DNA from: Rhodococcus oryzae
GTDB lineage: Bacteria; Actinomycetota; Actinomycetes; Mycobacteriales; Mycobacteriaceae
Direction: 5' to 3'
NCBI RefSeq assembly: GCF_005049235.1
Contig: NZ_SUMD01000002.1
Coordinates: forward strand, 310,001-374,000
DNA: 64,000 bases
In this document: one piece after another, positions 54,559-62,583 of the stretch
Layout: every line of letters begins with the position of its first letter
Numbering within the stretch: the stretch's first letter is position 1
The notes under the pieces: model-generated
Seen by the model: only the letters and a program-made list of their open reading frames with translations
What the model was told of the DNA's origin: nothing
Databases searched by the model: none
Made by a program: the position numbers and the translations under genes

Positions 54559-55359
54559 GTGACCGAGGCAATCGTGGTGGCGCGGGACGGGGACATCGTC
54601 ACGTGGACGCTGAACCGTCCGGAGACCCGCAACGTCATCTCCGAGCCCGACATGATCGAGGCCTTCGAGACGGCGATCGCGGACGTCAATCGGGACGTGA
54701 CGGTGCGCGCGGTGGTGCTGACCGCGGCCGGGCCGTCGTTCTCCTCCGGGGGCAACGTCAAGCACATGCGCGACCGCGAGGGCATGTTCGGCGGCTCGCC
54801 CGTGGAACTGCGCGGCGGCTACCGGCACGGCATCCAGCGGATCCCCCTGGCGCTCTATCACTGCGAGGCGCCGGTGATCGCCGCGGTGAACGGCCCGGCC
54901 ATCGGGGCGGGCTGTGACCTTGCACTCATGTGCGACATGCGGATCGCGGCGACCACGGCCACCTTCGCGGAGAGCTTCGTCAAGCTCGGCATCATCCCGG
55001 GCGACGGCGGTGCCTGGTTCCTGCCGCGCGCGGTCGGGCAGGCGCGGGCCGCCGAGATGGCCTTCACCGGCGACGCGATCGACGCCGCGACCGCCCTCGA
55101 GTGGGGCCTTGTCTCGCGGGTGGTGGAGCCGGATGAGCTGGTGTCGACCGCCCGTGCGCTGGCAGAACGGGTCGCGGTGAACCCGCCGCAGGCCCTGCGG
55201 ATGACCAAGAAGCTGCTCCGCGAGGGGCAGCACCAGAGACTGGAGAGCCTGCTCGAGTTGTCCGCCTCGATGCAGGCGCTTGCGCACCACACGCAGGATC
55301 ACCAGGAGGCGGTGGCCGCGATGCTCGAGCGCAGGCCGCCTCGGTTCACCGGGGCGTAG
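54559..55359 (+). CDS. Crotonase-superfamily protein lacking the hydratase glutamates
   Basis: A 266-residue crotonase-fold protein: [12 protein letters not shown] is the oxyanion segment, [23 protein letters not shown] the core, [21 protein letters not shown] the second segment. Enoyl-CoA hydratases use two glutamates, in GGGCELAM and PEIxLG; here the positions read CDL and SFV, while an Asp appears in PGDGG. The protein is thus probably an isomerase, hydrolase or other crotonase activity rather than a hydratase. GTG 54559 after GGAAGGAG. Follows ald by 56 bases, without clear functional link. Confidence 0.82.
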   Translation: MTEAIVVARDGDIVTWTLNRPETRNVISEPDMIEAFETAIADVNRDVTVRAVVLTAAGPSFSSGGNVKHMRDREGMFGGSPVELRGGYRHGIQRIPLALYHCEAPVIAAVNGPAIGAGCDLALMCDMRIAATTATFAESFVKLGIIPGDGGAWFLPRAVGQARAAEMAFTGDAIDAATALEWGLVSRVVEPDELVSTARALAERVAVNPPQALRMTKKLLREGQHQRLESLLELSASMQALAHHTQDHQEAVAAMLERRPPRFTGA

Positions 55360-55430
55360 CCGGGCCAGGGGCGGGGTGCCCGCCGCGGACCCGGCGCGGG
55401 CCCTTCGCAATGTCGGGGGGCCACCGTAAG

Positions 55431-56051
55431 GTGTCGGACGTGATCATCGTCAGCACGGACGGCTCCTGCCTCCGCAACCCCGGCGGCGCGATCGGCTGGG
55501 CGTGGGTCAACCACATGGGGCCGAGCCGCTCCGGCGGCGAGCGGTCGGGCACCAACCAAATCGCCGAGCTGCGTGCGCTTTTGGAGGCCATCCGGGCGCA
55601 TCCGGGTGACGAGCCGATGCTGATCGAGTCCGATTCCCAGTACGCCATCAAGTGTGCATCGGAGTGGGTGTCCGGTTGGAAGCGCAAGGGCTGGCGTACC
55701 GCCTCCGGCGAACCGGTGAAGAACCTGGACCTCGTGCGCTCCATCGACGAGGCGATCGCCGAGCGGACCGGCCCGGTGCGCTTCCGTTGGGTCCGCGGTC
55801 ACGTCGGCAACCACTACAACGAGGAGGCGGACAAGCTGGCCGGTGAGGCCGCTCGTGCCGTCGCGGCCGCCGCCGCCTCCGCCCCTGCGCCCGCCCCGCG
55901 GGCGAAGGCCACGACGCACTCCGCGCCGGTGTCGCCGGCGAAGAAGGTCTCGCGAGCCAAGTCGGTGGCGGCGCACACCGTCGTCCCGAACGAGATGGAG
56001 CCGACGCTGTTCGAGGTCTCCGAATCGGACGACTCGCTCACCCTCTTCTGA
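55431..56051 (+). CDS. rnhA: Ribonuclease HI with C-terminal tail
   Basis: About 206 residues. The RNase H domain (1-145) has all catalytic acids: STDGSCLRNPGG, IAELRALLEAI, IESDSQYAIKC and NEEADKLAGEA. It removes RNA from RNA-DNA hybrids. The C-terminal 60 residues are an Ala/Pro/Lys-rich disordered linker ending EVSESDDSLTLF; the last five residues resemble the QL(S/D)LF peptide by which proteins bind the replication sliding clamp. Starts at GTG 55431, GTG 55440 or ATG 55410 are all possible. Ends at the base before the convergent amidohydrolase stop. Confidence 0.9.
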   Translation: MSDVIIVSTDGSCLRNPGGAIGWAWVNHMGPSRSGGERSGTNQIAELRALLEAIRAHPGDEPMLIESDSQYAIKCASEWVSGWKRKGWRTASGEPVKNLDLVRSIDEAIAERTGPVRFRWVRGHVGNHYNEEADKLAGEAARAVAAAAASAPAPAPRAKATTHSAPVSPAKKVSRAKSVAAHTVVPNEMEPTLFEVSESDDSLTLF

Positions 56052-56948
56052 TCAGAGGTCGAACAGCCGCGCACCGTTGTCGTGGCACACGGCGCTGACC
56101 CACTCCGCGCCCAGGTCGAGCCGAGAAACCGCCTCCAGGGCATGGGCATACGGGTACGGGATGTTCGGGAAATCACTGCCGAACAGGATCCGCTCCTGCA
56201 GGTCGAGCAGGCGTGGCAGGTCGGCAGGCAGCAGCGGCGCGGCATCGTTGATGAAGTCGGTGAACGCCATCGTGGTGTCGAGCAGCACCCGGTCGTGGCG
56301 CTCGGCGAGTGCGAGGAACTCCGCATACTCGGGCATGCCCATGTGCGCGATGACCAGACGCAGCCGGGGATATCGGGACAGCAGCTCCGCGATCGGTCCC
56401 GGGCCCGTGAAGCGTCCGGGCGCGGGCCCGGACCCGCAGTGGATCACGATGGGGGTGCCGGCGTCTTCGAGGACTCCCCATACGCCATCGAGCAGCGGAT
56501 CGTTCGGGGCGTAGTCGCCAACCTGGATGTGCGACTTGAACACCCGGGTGCCGTTCTCGAGCGCTGCGGTGACGTACTCGGCGGCACCGGGCTCGGGATA
56601 GAAGGTGGAGGTGTGCAGGCAGTCGGGGTTGCGGGCCGCGAACTCGACAGCCCATTCGTTGAGCCAGGCTGCCATGTGCGGCTTGTGCGGATAGATCATC
56701 GAGGTGAACGCCCGGACCCCGTAGGAACGCAGCCGGTCGAGCCGAACGTCCTCCTCGTGCCGGTAGGCGATCGGCCACTCCATGCCGGTCAACGGTCCGG
56801 CCGAGTCGAAGTACCGCCAGACCTTGTCCATCACGTTCTTGGGCATGAAATGTGTGTGCACGTCGACGATTCCGGGCAGGTTCCACTGCTCACGGAACGC
56901 GGTCACCGCGTCGATGTCGGCCTGCCGGGATTCGGGTTCGTCGATCAC
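56052..56948 (-). CDS. Amidohydrolase (Amidohydrolase_2 family)
   Basis: A 298-residue TIM-barrel hydrolase of the ACMSD/amidohydrolase_2 type: PGIVDVHTHFMP (HxH), VIHCGSGPAPG, VIAHMGMPEYAEF and LFGSDFPNIPYP give the metal ligands. Family members decarboxylate or hydrolyse aromatic-ring fragments, among others. The GTG start at 56948 follows GGGTGGGTCAC; a longer frame runs into the MDR gene and is rejected. It follows the MDR reductase by 31 bases on the same strand, forming the end of a leftward unit MaoC - MDR - amidohydrolase. Confidence 0.85.
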   Translation of the reverse strand: MIDEPESRQADIDAVTAFREQWNLPGIVDVHTHFMPKNVMDKVWRYFDSAGPLTGMEWPIAYRHEEDVRLDRLRSYGVRAFTSMIYPHKPHMAAWLNEWAVEFAARNPDCLHTSTFYPEPGAAEYVTAALENGTRVFKSHIQVGDYAPNDPLLDGVWGVLEDAGTPIVIHCGSGPAPGRFTGPGPIAELLSRYPRLRLVIAHMGMPEYAEFLALAERHDRVLLDTTMAFTDFINDAAPLLPADLPRLLDLQERILFGSDFPNIPYPYAHALEAVSRLDLGAEWVSAVCHDNGARLFDL

Positions 56949-56979
56949 GTGACCCACCCTGTCATGCCCGGCTCGGTGC

Positions 56980-57981
56980 TCAGAATCCGCCGTCGACCCG
57001 GACCACGGCGCGCCCGGTGTAGGTCCCGGCCCGTACCCGGTCCAGCACCAGGGCAACGTCCTTGATCGGCACCTCGTTCGCGATCGAGGTCAGGTGCCGT
57101 GGACGCAGATCGCTCGCGAGGCGGGACCACAGCGCGCGGCGTCTGTCGATCGGCAGCTGCACGGAGTCGATTCCCAGCAGGGAGACGCCGCGCAGGATGA
57201 ACGGCAGCACGGTGGTCGGCAGTGCCGATCCGCCGGTCAATCCGCTCGCCGCGACCACGCCGCCGTAGCGGACCGTGCTGAGCACGTGGGCAAGCGTCTT
57301 GCCACCTACGCAGTCGACCGCGGCCGCCCACTCCGCCTTGCCGAGCGGGCGGGGCTTCGCGTCCGGGTCCTCGGGCAGCCGGCCGATGACGGATGCCGCG
57401 CCGAGCGAGGTCAGCAAGTCCGCGGCCGTGGGCTTGCCGGTCGACGCGATCACCTCGAACCCGGCCGCGGCGAGCAGGTCGACGCTCACGCTGCCGACGC
57501 CGCCGCTGGCGCCGGTGACCAGGACGGGCCCGTCGGCCGGGGTGATGCCGTGGTCGAGGATGGCCTGCACGCTCATCGCCGCGGTGAATCCCGCGGTGCC
57601 GATGGTCGCCGCATCCCGGGGGGAGAGGTCCGAGAGCCGGACCACCCAGTCGGCGGGGACCCGGGCGAGTTCGGCATATCCACCGTGACGCCCGGTGCCG
57701 ATCTCGTATCCGTGCGCGAGGACCAGGTCGCCGGGGGTGTACGAGTCGTCGTCCGAGGCGACGACCTCGCCTGCGAGGTCGATGCCGGGGACGATCGGGT
57801 ACTCGCGCACCACCCCGCCCCGCGGTGTCACGGCGAGGGCGTCCTTGTAGTTCACGCTCGAGAAGTGCACCTTGATGGTGACCTCGCCGGGAGGCAGCGC
57901 GGCGGTGTCGAGGGTGTCGGGGGCGAGCGTGATCTCCCCGTCCTGCTCGCGTGCGATGTAGGCCGAGAACGTCGTCGTCAC
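56980..57981 (-). CDS. MDR-family reductase (AcuI/YhdH-like)
   Basis: A 333-residue medium-chain dehydrogenase without zinc residues: VNYKDALAVTPRGG at the N-terminus is the AcuI/YhdH signature, GTAGFTAAMSVQA and VLVTGASGGVGSVSVDLLA the cofactor site, and YTGRAVVRVDGGF ends it. AcuI reduces acryloyl-CoA to propanoyl-CoA with NADPH; YhdH relatives reduce other activated alkenes. The GTG start at 57981 overlaps the MaoC stop by GTGA, so the two are coupled. Confidence 0.88.
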   Translation of the reverse strand: MTTTFSAYIAREQDGEITLAPDTLDTAALPPGEVTIKVHFSSVNYKDALAVTPRGGVVREYPIVPGIDLAGEVVASDDDSYTPGDLVLAHGYEIGTGRHGGYAELARVPADWVVRLSDLSPRDAATIGTAGFTAAMSVQAILDHGITPADGPVLVTGASGGVGSVSVDLLAAAGFEVIASTGKPTAADLLTSLGAASVIGRLPEDPDAKPRPLGKAEWAAAVDCVGGKTLAHVLSTVRYGGVVAASGLTGGSALPTTVLPFILRGVSLLGIDSVQLPIDRRRALWSRLASDLRPRHLTSIANEVPIKDVALVLDRVRAGTYTGRAVVRVDGGF

Positions 57982-58502
57982 CGTTCCGAGCCTAGGGTGT
58001 CCGCCACCTCTCGGCCAGGCTTGTCCTTGCACTCGGCGAGGAATCCCACCGCCTCCACGACCAGGACCGGTTTGGCCGCGCCCTCCCGCTCGAAGGTCAG
58101 CGTGTTCAGGACCTGCGCGCCCCCGGCGATCTCGTGCACCGCGGTAATGGTGGCGCGCATGCGAATTCGGGACCCGACCGGTAGCGGCGCTGAGAACCTG
58201 ACCTTGTTGTAGCCGTAATTGAGGGCGTGCGCAAAGCCGTCGAAGGCGATCAACTGCCCGGTGAAGAACGGGCCGAGGGAGAGGCTGTAGTTCCCGTGCG
58301 CGATGGTGGTGCCGAAGGGTCCGTCGGCAGCCCGCTCGGGGTCGACGTGGATCCACTGGTGGTCTCCGGTGGCATCGGCGAACGCGTCGATCCGCTGCTG
58401 CGTCACCTCGTGCCAGCCGGTCGGGCCGAGCACGGTCCCGATCAGCGCGGTGAGCTGGGCGAGGGTGCTCGGCCGGACCGGGTCGGCGCTGGAGTTCGTC
58501 AT
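57978..58502 (-). CDS. MaoC-like (R)-hydratase
   Basis: A 174-residue hotdog-fold dehydratase. DATGDHQWIHVDPERA and FGTTIAHGNYSLSLGPF contain the catalytic Asp and His of R-specific enoyl-CoA hydratases; LNYGYNKVRFSAPLPVGSRI is a further MaoC motif. It adds water to enoyl-CoA or removes it from 3-hydroxyacyl-CoA. Start ATG 58502. Divergent from the TetR gene across 109 bases, so probably under its control. Confidence 0.9.
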   Translation of the reverse strand: MTNSSADPVRPSTLAQLTALIGTVLGPTGWHEVTQQRIDAFADATGDHQWIHVDPERAADGPFGTTIAHGNYSLSLGPFFTGQLIAFDGFAHALNYGYNKVRFSAPLPVGSRIRMRATITAVHEIAGGAQVLNTLTFEREGAAKPVLVVEAVGFLAECKDKPGREVADTLGSER

Positions 58503-58594
58503 ATCTGTCGCTCCCATGCTCCGCGTGGCATCACGCCTTCCTCTCAGTATGGGCCGCAGGAGGGGAGTAGGCCACGCACGCCGACGACCCGCGT

Positions 58595-58612
58595 TGCCGT
58601 ATAAATACGGCA
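58595..58612. promoter_or_regulatory. Perfect 18-bp palindrome over -10 box and start codon
   Basis: TGCCGTATAAATACGGCA; 8-bp arms around AA. It contains TATAAAT (58600-58606), a strong -10 box, and its last base is the A of the TetR ATG at 58612. No Shine-Dalgarno precedes that ATG, so the transcript would be leaderless and a bound repressor would cover both promoter and start codon. Confidence 0.85.
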
Positions 58613-59289
58613 TGTCAGGATCGGTTTCCGGGGATGATCGCGACGACGCGCCGCCGTCGATGGCGCGATCGGGTCTGCTTCGTGAGCTACCCGTCACCGA
58701 GCGCGGGCTGCGGACCCGGGCGGCACTGATCGCGGCCGCCAGAAGGGTGTTCGAACGTTCGGGCTACCTCGACACCCGCCTGATCGACATCACCAAGGCG
58801 GCCAAGTGCTCGGCCGGGACCTTCTACACCTACTTCGCAAGCAAGGAAGAGATCTTCGCCGCGGTCCTCGAGCTGGCGCAAGAGGACATGATGCATCCCG
58901 GCATGCCGCACGTGGCGGCCGAGGACGATCCCGCCGCGATCATCGCGGCCAGCAATCGGGCGTACTTCGAGGCCTACAAGCGCAACGCGAAGCTGATGGG
59001 ACTGCTCGAACAGGTCGCCAGCATCGATCCCGAGTTCCGGGTGCTGCGGCAGCAGCGCGCCGACGCGTTCATCCGCCGCAACGCGCGCAGCATCGCGAAC
59101 CTGCAGCAACGCGGACTCGCGGATCCCGATCTTGATCCGTTGCTGGCGTCGTCGGCCCTGTCGGGGATGATCAGCCGCCTCGCGTTCGGGTACTTCGTCA
59201 CCGGCGGCGAGGCGGCGTCCCTCGACGACATTGTCGACACCGCCACACGCCTGTGGGTGAACGCGCTCCGCATCGCTCCCCGCGGCTGA
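58612..59289 (+). CDS. TetR-family regulator of the acyl-CoA module
   Basis: A 225-residue TetR protein with a 28-residue polar N-terminal extension, then the helix-turn-helix (RTRAALIAAARRVFERSGYL, ITKAAKCSAGTFYTYFASKE, residues 35-78) and a ligand domain with conserved AYFEAYKRNAKLMGLLEQVA, a pattern common in regulators of fatty-acid or sterol catabolism such as the KstR2/FadR group of Mycobacteriales. It starts at ATG 58612, whose leaderless promoter is enclosed in an 18-bp palindrome. Flanked by MaoC/MDR on the left and SDR/acyl-CoA dehydrogenase genes on the right, which it probably controls. Confidence 0.88.
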   Translation: MSGSVSGDDRDDAPPSMARSGLLRELPVTERGLRTRAALIAAARRVFERSGYLDTRLIDITKAAKCSAGTFYTYFASKEEIFAAVLELAQEDMMHPGMPHVAAEDDPAAIIAASNRAYFEAYKRNAKLMGLLEQVASIDPEFRVLRQQRADAFIRRNARSIANLQQRGLADPDLDPLLASSALSGMISRLAFGYFVTGGEAASLDDIVDTATRLWVNALRIAPRG

Positions 59290-59334
59290 CGCCGCGCCAT
59301 CGAATTCTGCTGGTCAAGGGTTGAAACAGCCCGC

Positions 59335-59364
59335 ATAGTTGAATATGAGTCCGAATTCAACTAT
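59335..59364. promoter_or_regulatory. 30-bp inverted repeat over the SDR operon promoter
   Basis: ATAGTTGAAT (59335-59344), ATGAGTCCGA, ATTCAACTAT (59355-59364); the 10-bp arms are perfect. It lies between the TetR stop and the SDR start and covers both promoter boxes listed next. Its sequence is unrelated to the palindrome at 58595-58612. Confidence 0.8.
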
Positions 59365-59367
59365 ACA
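59339..59367 (+). promoter_or_regulatory. Promoter of the SDR/acyl-CoA dehydrogenase operon
   Basis: TTGAAT (59339-59344), 17 bases, TATACA (59362-59367); spacing is ideal. Transcription would start near 59374, about 42 bases before the GTG at 59416. Both boxes lie in or next to the arms of the inverted repeat. Confidence 0.65.
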
Positions 59368-59415
59368 GTTCGACAACGCTCGGATCAGGTCTCACCGCGA
59401 GGAAGAGGAATCGTT

Positions 59416-60234
59416 GTGAAGGTTGCGCAGAGGGTCGCCATCGTGACGGGCGGCGGGGGCGGCATCGGCGGCGCGCTCGTCGCACGGCTCGCCGCCGAGG
59501 GCGCGAAGGTCGTCGTCGCGGACCTCGACGAGGCCGCCGCGCGCGCCGTCGCCGCGAGCGTCAACGCCGAGCATCCCGGTTCCGCGGTCGGCTCGGGCGC
59601 GGACGCCTCCGACACCTCCGCCATCCGGCGACTCATCTCGCTCGCCGAGTCCGAATTCGGGCCGGTGGACCTGTATTTCGCGAACGCGGGCGTCAGCGGC
59701 GCGCCGGGGCTTGAGGCGACCGAGGGTGACTGGGACCTGTCTATCGACGTCAACCTGCGGGCCCATATCCGCGCCGCGCAGCTGTTGGTCCCGCAGTGGC
59801 TCGAACGGGGCGAGGGCTACTTCGTCAGTACCGCGTCGGCGGCAGGCCTGCTGACCCAGATCGGTTCCGCCACCTACTCGGTGACCAAGCACGCCGCGGT
59901 CGGCTTCGCCGAGTGGCTCAACGTGACCTACGGCGATCGCGGGATCCGGGTCAGCTGCCTGTGCCCGATGGGCGTGAACACGAAGCTGCTCTACGAGGGG
60001 GAGGAGTCCGGGGACGCCCGCGGCGTCGCGGCGACGCGGGCCGTGACCTCGGCCGGCGACGTGCTCGAACCAGCGCAGGTCGCCGACGACGTGCTCGCCG
60101 CGATGGACGAGGAGCGCTTCCTGATCCTCCCGCACGCGGAGGTGCTCGAGATGTACCGCCGCAAGGGGGCCGACTACGACCGTTGGCTGCGCGGGATGCG
60201 GCGGTTCCAGGCCGGGCTGCTGCCGGGAGCCTGA
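59416..60234 (+). CDS. SDR-family oxidoreductase
   Basis: A 272-residue short-chain dehydrogenase: AIVTGGGGGIGGALVARLAA (residues 8-27) binds the cofactor, ADLDEAAARAVAASV favours NAD-type adenosine binding, LYFANAGVSG follows, and YSVTKHAAVGFAEWLN has the catalytic Tyr and Lys. GTG 59416 follows GAGGAAGAGGAA. First gene of a rightward operon with acyl-CoA dehydrogenase, kinase and reductase genes; it could oxidise a hydroxyacyl intermediate. Specific substrate not visible. Confidence 0.88.
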   Translation: MKVAQRVAIVTGGGGGIGGALVARLAAEGAKVVVADLDEAAARAVAASVNAEHPGSAVGSGADASDTSAIRRLISLAESEFGPVDLYFANAGVSGAPGLEATEGDWDLSIDVNLRAHIRAAQLLVPQWLERGEGYFVSTASAAGLLTQIGSATYSVTKHAAVGFAEWLNVTYGDRGIRVSCLCPMGVNTKLLYEGEESGDARGVAATRAVTSAGDVLEPAQVADDVLAAMDEERFLILPHAEVLEMYRRKGADYDRWLRGMRRFQAGLLPGA

Positions 60235-60279
60235 TCGCCCCTCCCACCATTCCTTCCTCCCCACCTGTCAGGAGTTCAC

Positions 60280-61506
60280 ATGTCCCTGTTCGATGTCTCG
60301 GACCGCGCCGAGAAGATCCGGGCCGACCTGCTCGAGTTCATGGACTCGCACGTCTACCCGGCGGAAACCGTCTACGAGGAGCAGATGCGGGCCGCGGGAG
60401 ACCCACACTTCCAGCCGCCGATCATCGAGGAGTTGAAGGTCGAGGCGCGAAAGCGCGGGCTGTGGAATCTCTTCCATCCACATCCCGGGACCGGGGCCGG
60501 CCTGACCAACCTGGAATACGCGCCGCTGGCCGAGATCATGGGTCGCAGTCACCTTGCCTCCGAGGCATGCAACTGCAACGCACCCGACACCGGCAACATG
60601 GAGGTCTTCGAGATCTTCGGTACCGATGAGCACCGCGAGAAGTACCTGAAGCCGCTGCTGGACGGGAAGATCCGCTCCGCCTTCGCGATGACCGAGCCCG
60701 ACGTCGCCAGCTCCGATGCCACCAACGTCGAGATGCGGATGGAGCGCGACGGCGACGAGTTCATCCTCAACGGACGTAAGTGGTTCGCTTCCAACGCAAT
60801 GCACCAGAACTGTCGGGTGCTGATCGTGATGGGCAAGACCGATCCGACGGCCGAGATCCACCGCCAGCAGTCGATGCTCGTGGTGCCGATCGATGCGCCC
60901 GGCGTCACCGTCGTGCGCAACCTGCCGGTCTTCGGCTACCAGGACCGGGAGGGCCACGCGGAGATCACCTTCGAGAACGTGCGGGTCCCGGTCAAGGACG
61001 TGCTCAAGGGTGAGGGCGAGGGTTTCGCGATCAGCCAGGCCCGCCTCGGCCCCGGCCGCATCCATCACTGCATGCGGGCGATCGGCATGGCCGAGCGGGC
61101 GCTGGAACTGATGTGCAAGCGCGCGCAGTCCCGGGTCAGCTTCGGCCGCCCGATCGCGGACCGTTCCAACATCCAGGACTGGATTGCGGAGGCGCGCATC
61201 GAGATCGAGATGACCCGCCTGCTCACGCTCAAGGCCGCCTACCTGATGGACACGGTGGGCAACAAGGAGGCGCGCACCGAGATCGCCGCGATCAAGGTGG
61301 CCGCCCCGCAGATGGCCCTGAAGATCGTCGACCGGGCCATCCAGGTGCACGGCGGGGCGGGCGTCACCGACGACTTCCCGCTGGCGATGGCGTACGCGCA
61401 CCTGCGGACCCTGCGCCTGGCCGACGGGCCCGACGAGGTGCACAAGCGGGCCATCGCGAAGCAGGAATTGCGCAAGTACCGGGCCCACCGGCCCGCTGGG
61501 GCCTGA
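60280..61506 (+). CDS. Acyl-CoA dehydrogenase family protein (ACAD10/11-like)
   Basis: A 408-residue acyl-CoA dehydrogenase. Signatures: [19 protein letters not shown] (FAD/substrate loop, residue about 130), [40 protein letters not shown] and [20 protein letters not shown]. The pattern WFASNAMH with an N-terminal MDSHVYPAE and the neighbouring APH-type kinase are typical of the ACAD10/11 and bacterial LvaC group rather than of classical beta-oxidation enzymes. It starts at ATG 60280 behind CAGGAG and is followed one base after its stop by the kinase gene. Confidence 0.88.
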   Translation: MSLFDVSDRAEKIRADLLEFMDSHVYPAETVYEEQMRAAGDPHFQPPIIEELKVEARKRGLWNLFHPHPGTGAGLTNLEYAPLAEIMGRSHLASEACNCNAPDTGNMEVFEIFGTDEHREKYLKPLLDGKIRSAFAMTEPDVASSDATNVEMRMERDGDEFILNGRKWFASNAMHQNCRVLIVMGKTDPTAEIHRQQSMLVVPIDAPGVTVVRNLPVFGYQDREGHAEITFENVRVPVKDVLKGEGEGFAISQARLGPGRIHHCMRAIGMAERALELMCKRAQSRVSFGRPIADRSNIQDWIAEARIEIEMTRLLTLKAAYLMDTVGNKEARTEIAAIKVAAPQMALKIVDRAIQVHGGAGVTDDFPLAMAYAHLRTLRLADGPDEVHKRAIAKQELRKYRAHRPAGA

Positions 61507-61507
61507 G

Positions 61508-62536
61508 GTGGGCGAGATCGTCGGACTCGACCCGGCCGCGGTGACGCGGTGGTTCGGCTCGCTCGGTGTGGGGTTCACGGGCCCGCTGCGCTTCGACCGG
61601 ATCGGGCTTGGCCAGTCGAACCTGACCTTCCTGGTCCGGGATGCGGAGGACCGCAGGTGGGTCCTGCGGCGCCCGCCGTTGGGGCACCTACTCGCCTCGG
61701 CGCACGACGTGGCACGCGAGGCGCGGATCATGGCTGCGCTTGCCGAGACCGAGGTACCCGCGCCCCGGATCTTCGGGCTCGCACAGGACCCATCGATATC
61801 CGAGGTACCGCTGGTGTTGATGGAGTTCCTCGACGGCCAGGTCGTCGACACGATGCCGATCGTGGAATCACTTGCCCCGCAGCGTCGCAGGGACATCGCG
61901 GTCGCGCTGCCGCGGGCCCTGGCCGAGATCCACGCCGTGGACCTCGAGGCGACCGGCCTGACCGACCTCGCCAGCCACAAGCCGTATGCCCAGCGCCAGC
62001 TCAAGCGGTGGGCCGGTCAGTGGGAGGTCACCAAGACCCGTGAATTGCCCGAGCTCGACGACCTGACCAGGCGCCTGGCCGCGGCGGTCCCGGAGCAGCG
62101 CGAGGTCGCGCTGGTGCACGGAGACTTCCACCTGCGCAACGTGATCGTCTCGCACGAGACCGGCGAGGTGGTCGGGACCCTGGACTGGGAGCTGTCCACG
62201 CTCGGCGACCCGCTGGCCGACATGGGCAGCATGCTCGCCTACTGGCCGGAGCCGGGGGAGGACGCGATCGGCGACTTCCCGGCGTCGACGCTGGCGGGCT
62301 TCCCCACGCGTGCGGAACTCGCCGAGCTCTACCTGGACGAGACCGGCCGCGACGCCGAGGCGTTGAAGTTCTGGCATGTGCTGGGCCTGTGGAAGATCGC
62401 CGTCATCGCCGAGGGCGTCATGCGCCGGGCCATGGAGAACCCACAGAACAGGGCGGCCGCGGGCACACCCACCGCCGAACAGATCGAAGCGCTGGTTCGC
62501 AAGGCCCGCGGCGTCGCGGCGGACGCCGGGATCTGA
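61508..62536 (+). CDS. APH-type phosphotransferase (ACAD10/11 kinase-domain homologue)
   Basis: A 342-residue aminoglycoside-phosphotransferase-like kinase: LGQSNLTFLVRDAEDRRWVL and LRRPPLGHLL form the nucleotide loop, VALVHGDFHLRNVIV is the Brenner motif HGDxxxxN, and GTLDWELSTLGDPLADMG carries the metal-binding Asp. ACAD10 and ACAD11 in animals fuse this kinase to an acyl-CoA dehydrogenase, and in Pseudomonas levulinate catabolism LvaA phosphorylates the 4-hydroxyl of 4-hydroxyacyl-CoA. Here the two proteins are separate but their genes are one base apart, so the same chemistry is the best guess. Confidence 0.88.
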   Translation: MGEIVGLDPAAVTRWFGSLGVGFTGPLRFDRIGLGQSNLTFLVRDAEDRRWVLRRPPLGHLLASAHDVAREARIMAALAETEVPAPRIFGLAQDPSISEVPLVLMEFLDGQVVDTMPIVESLAPQRRRDIAVALPRALAEIHAVDLEATGLTDLASHKPYAQRQLKRWAGQWEVTKTRELPELDDLTRRLAAAVPEQREVALVHGDFHLRNVIVSHETGEVVGTLDWELSTLGDPLADMGSMLAYWPEPGEDAIGDFPASTLAGFPTRAELAELYLDETGRDAEALKFWHVLGLWKIAVIAEGVMRRAMENPQNRAAAGTPTAEQIEALVRKARGVAADAGI

Positions 62537-62583
62537 TCGATTCCCATTCATCATCCATCGACGTAGTTCTCAGGAGAGGCATC

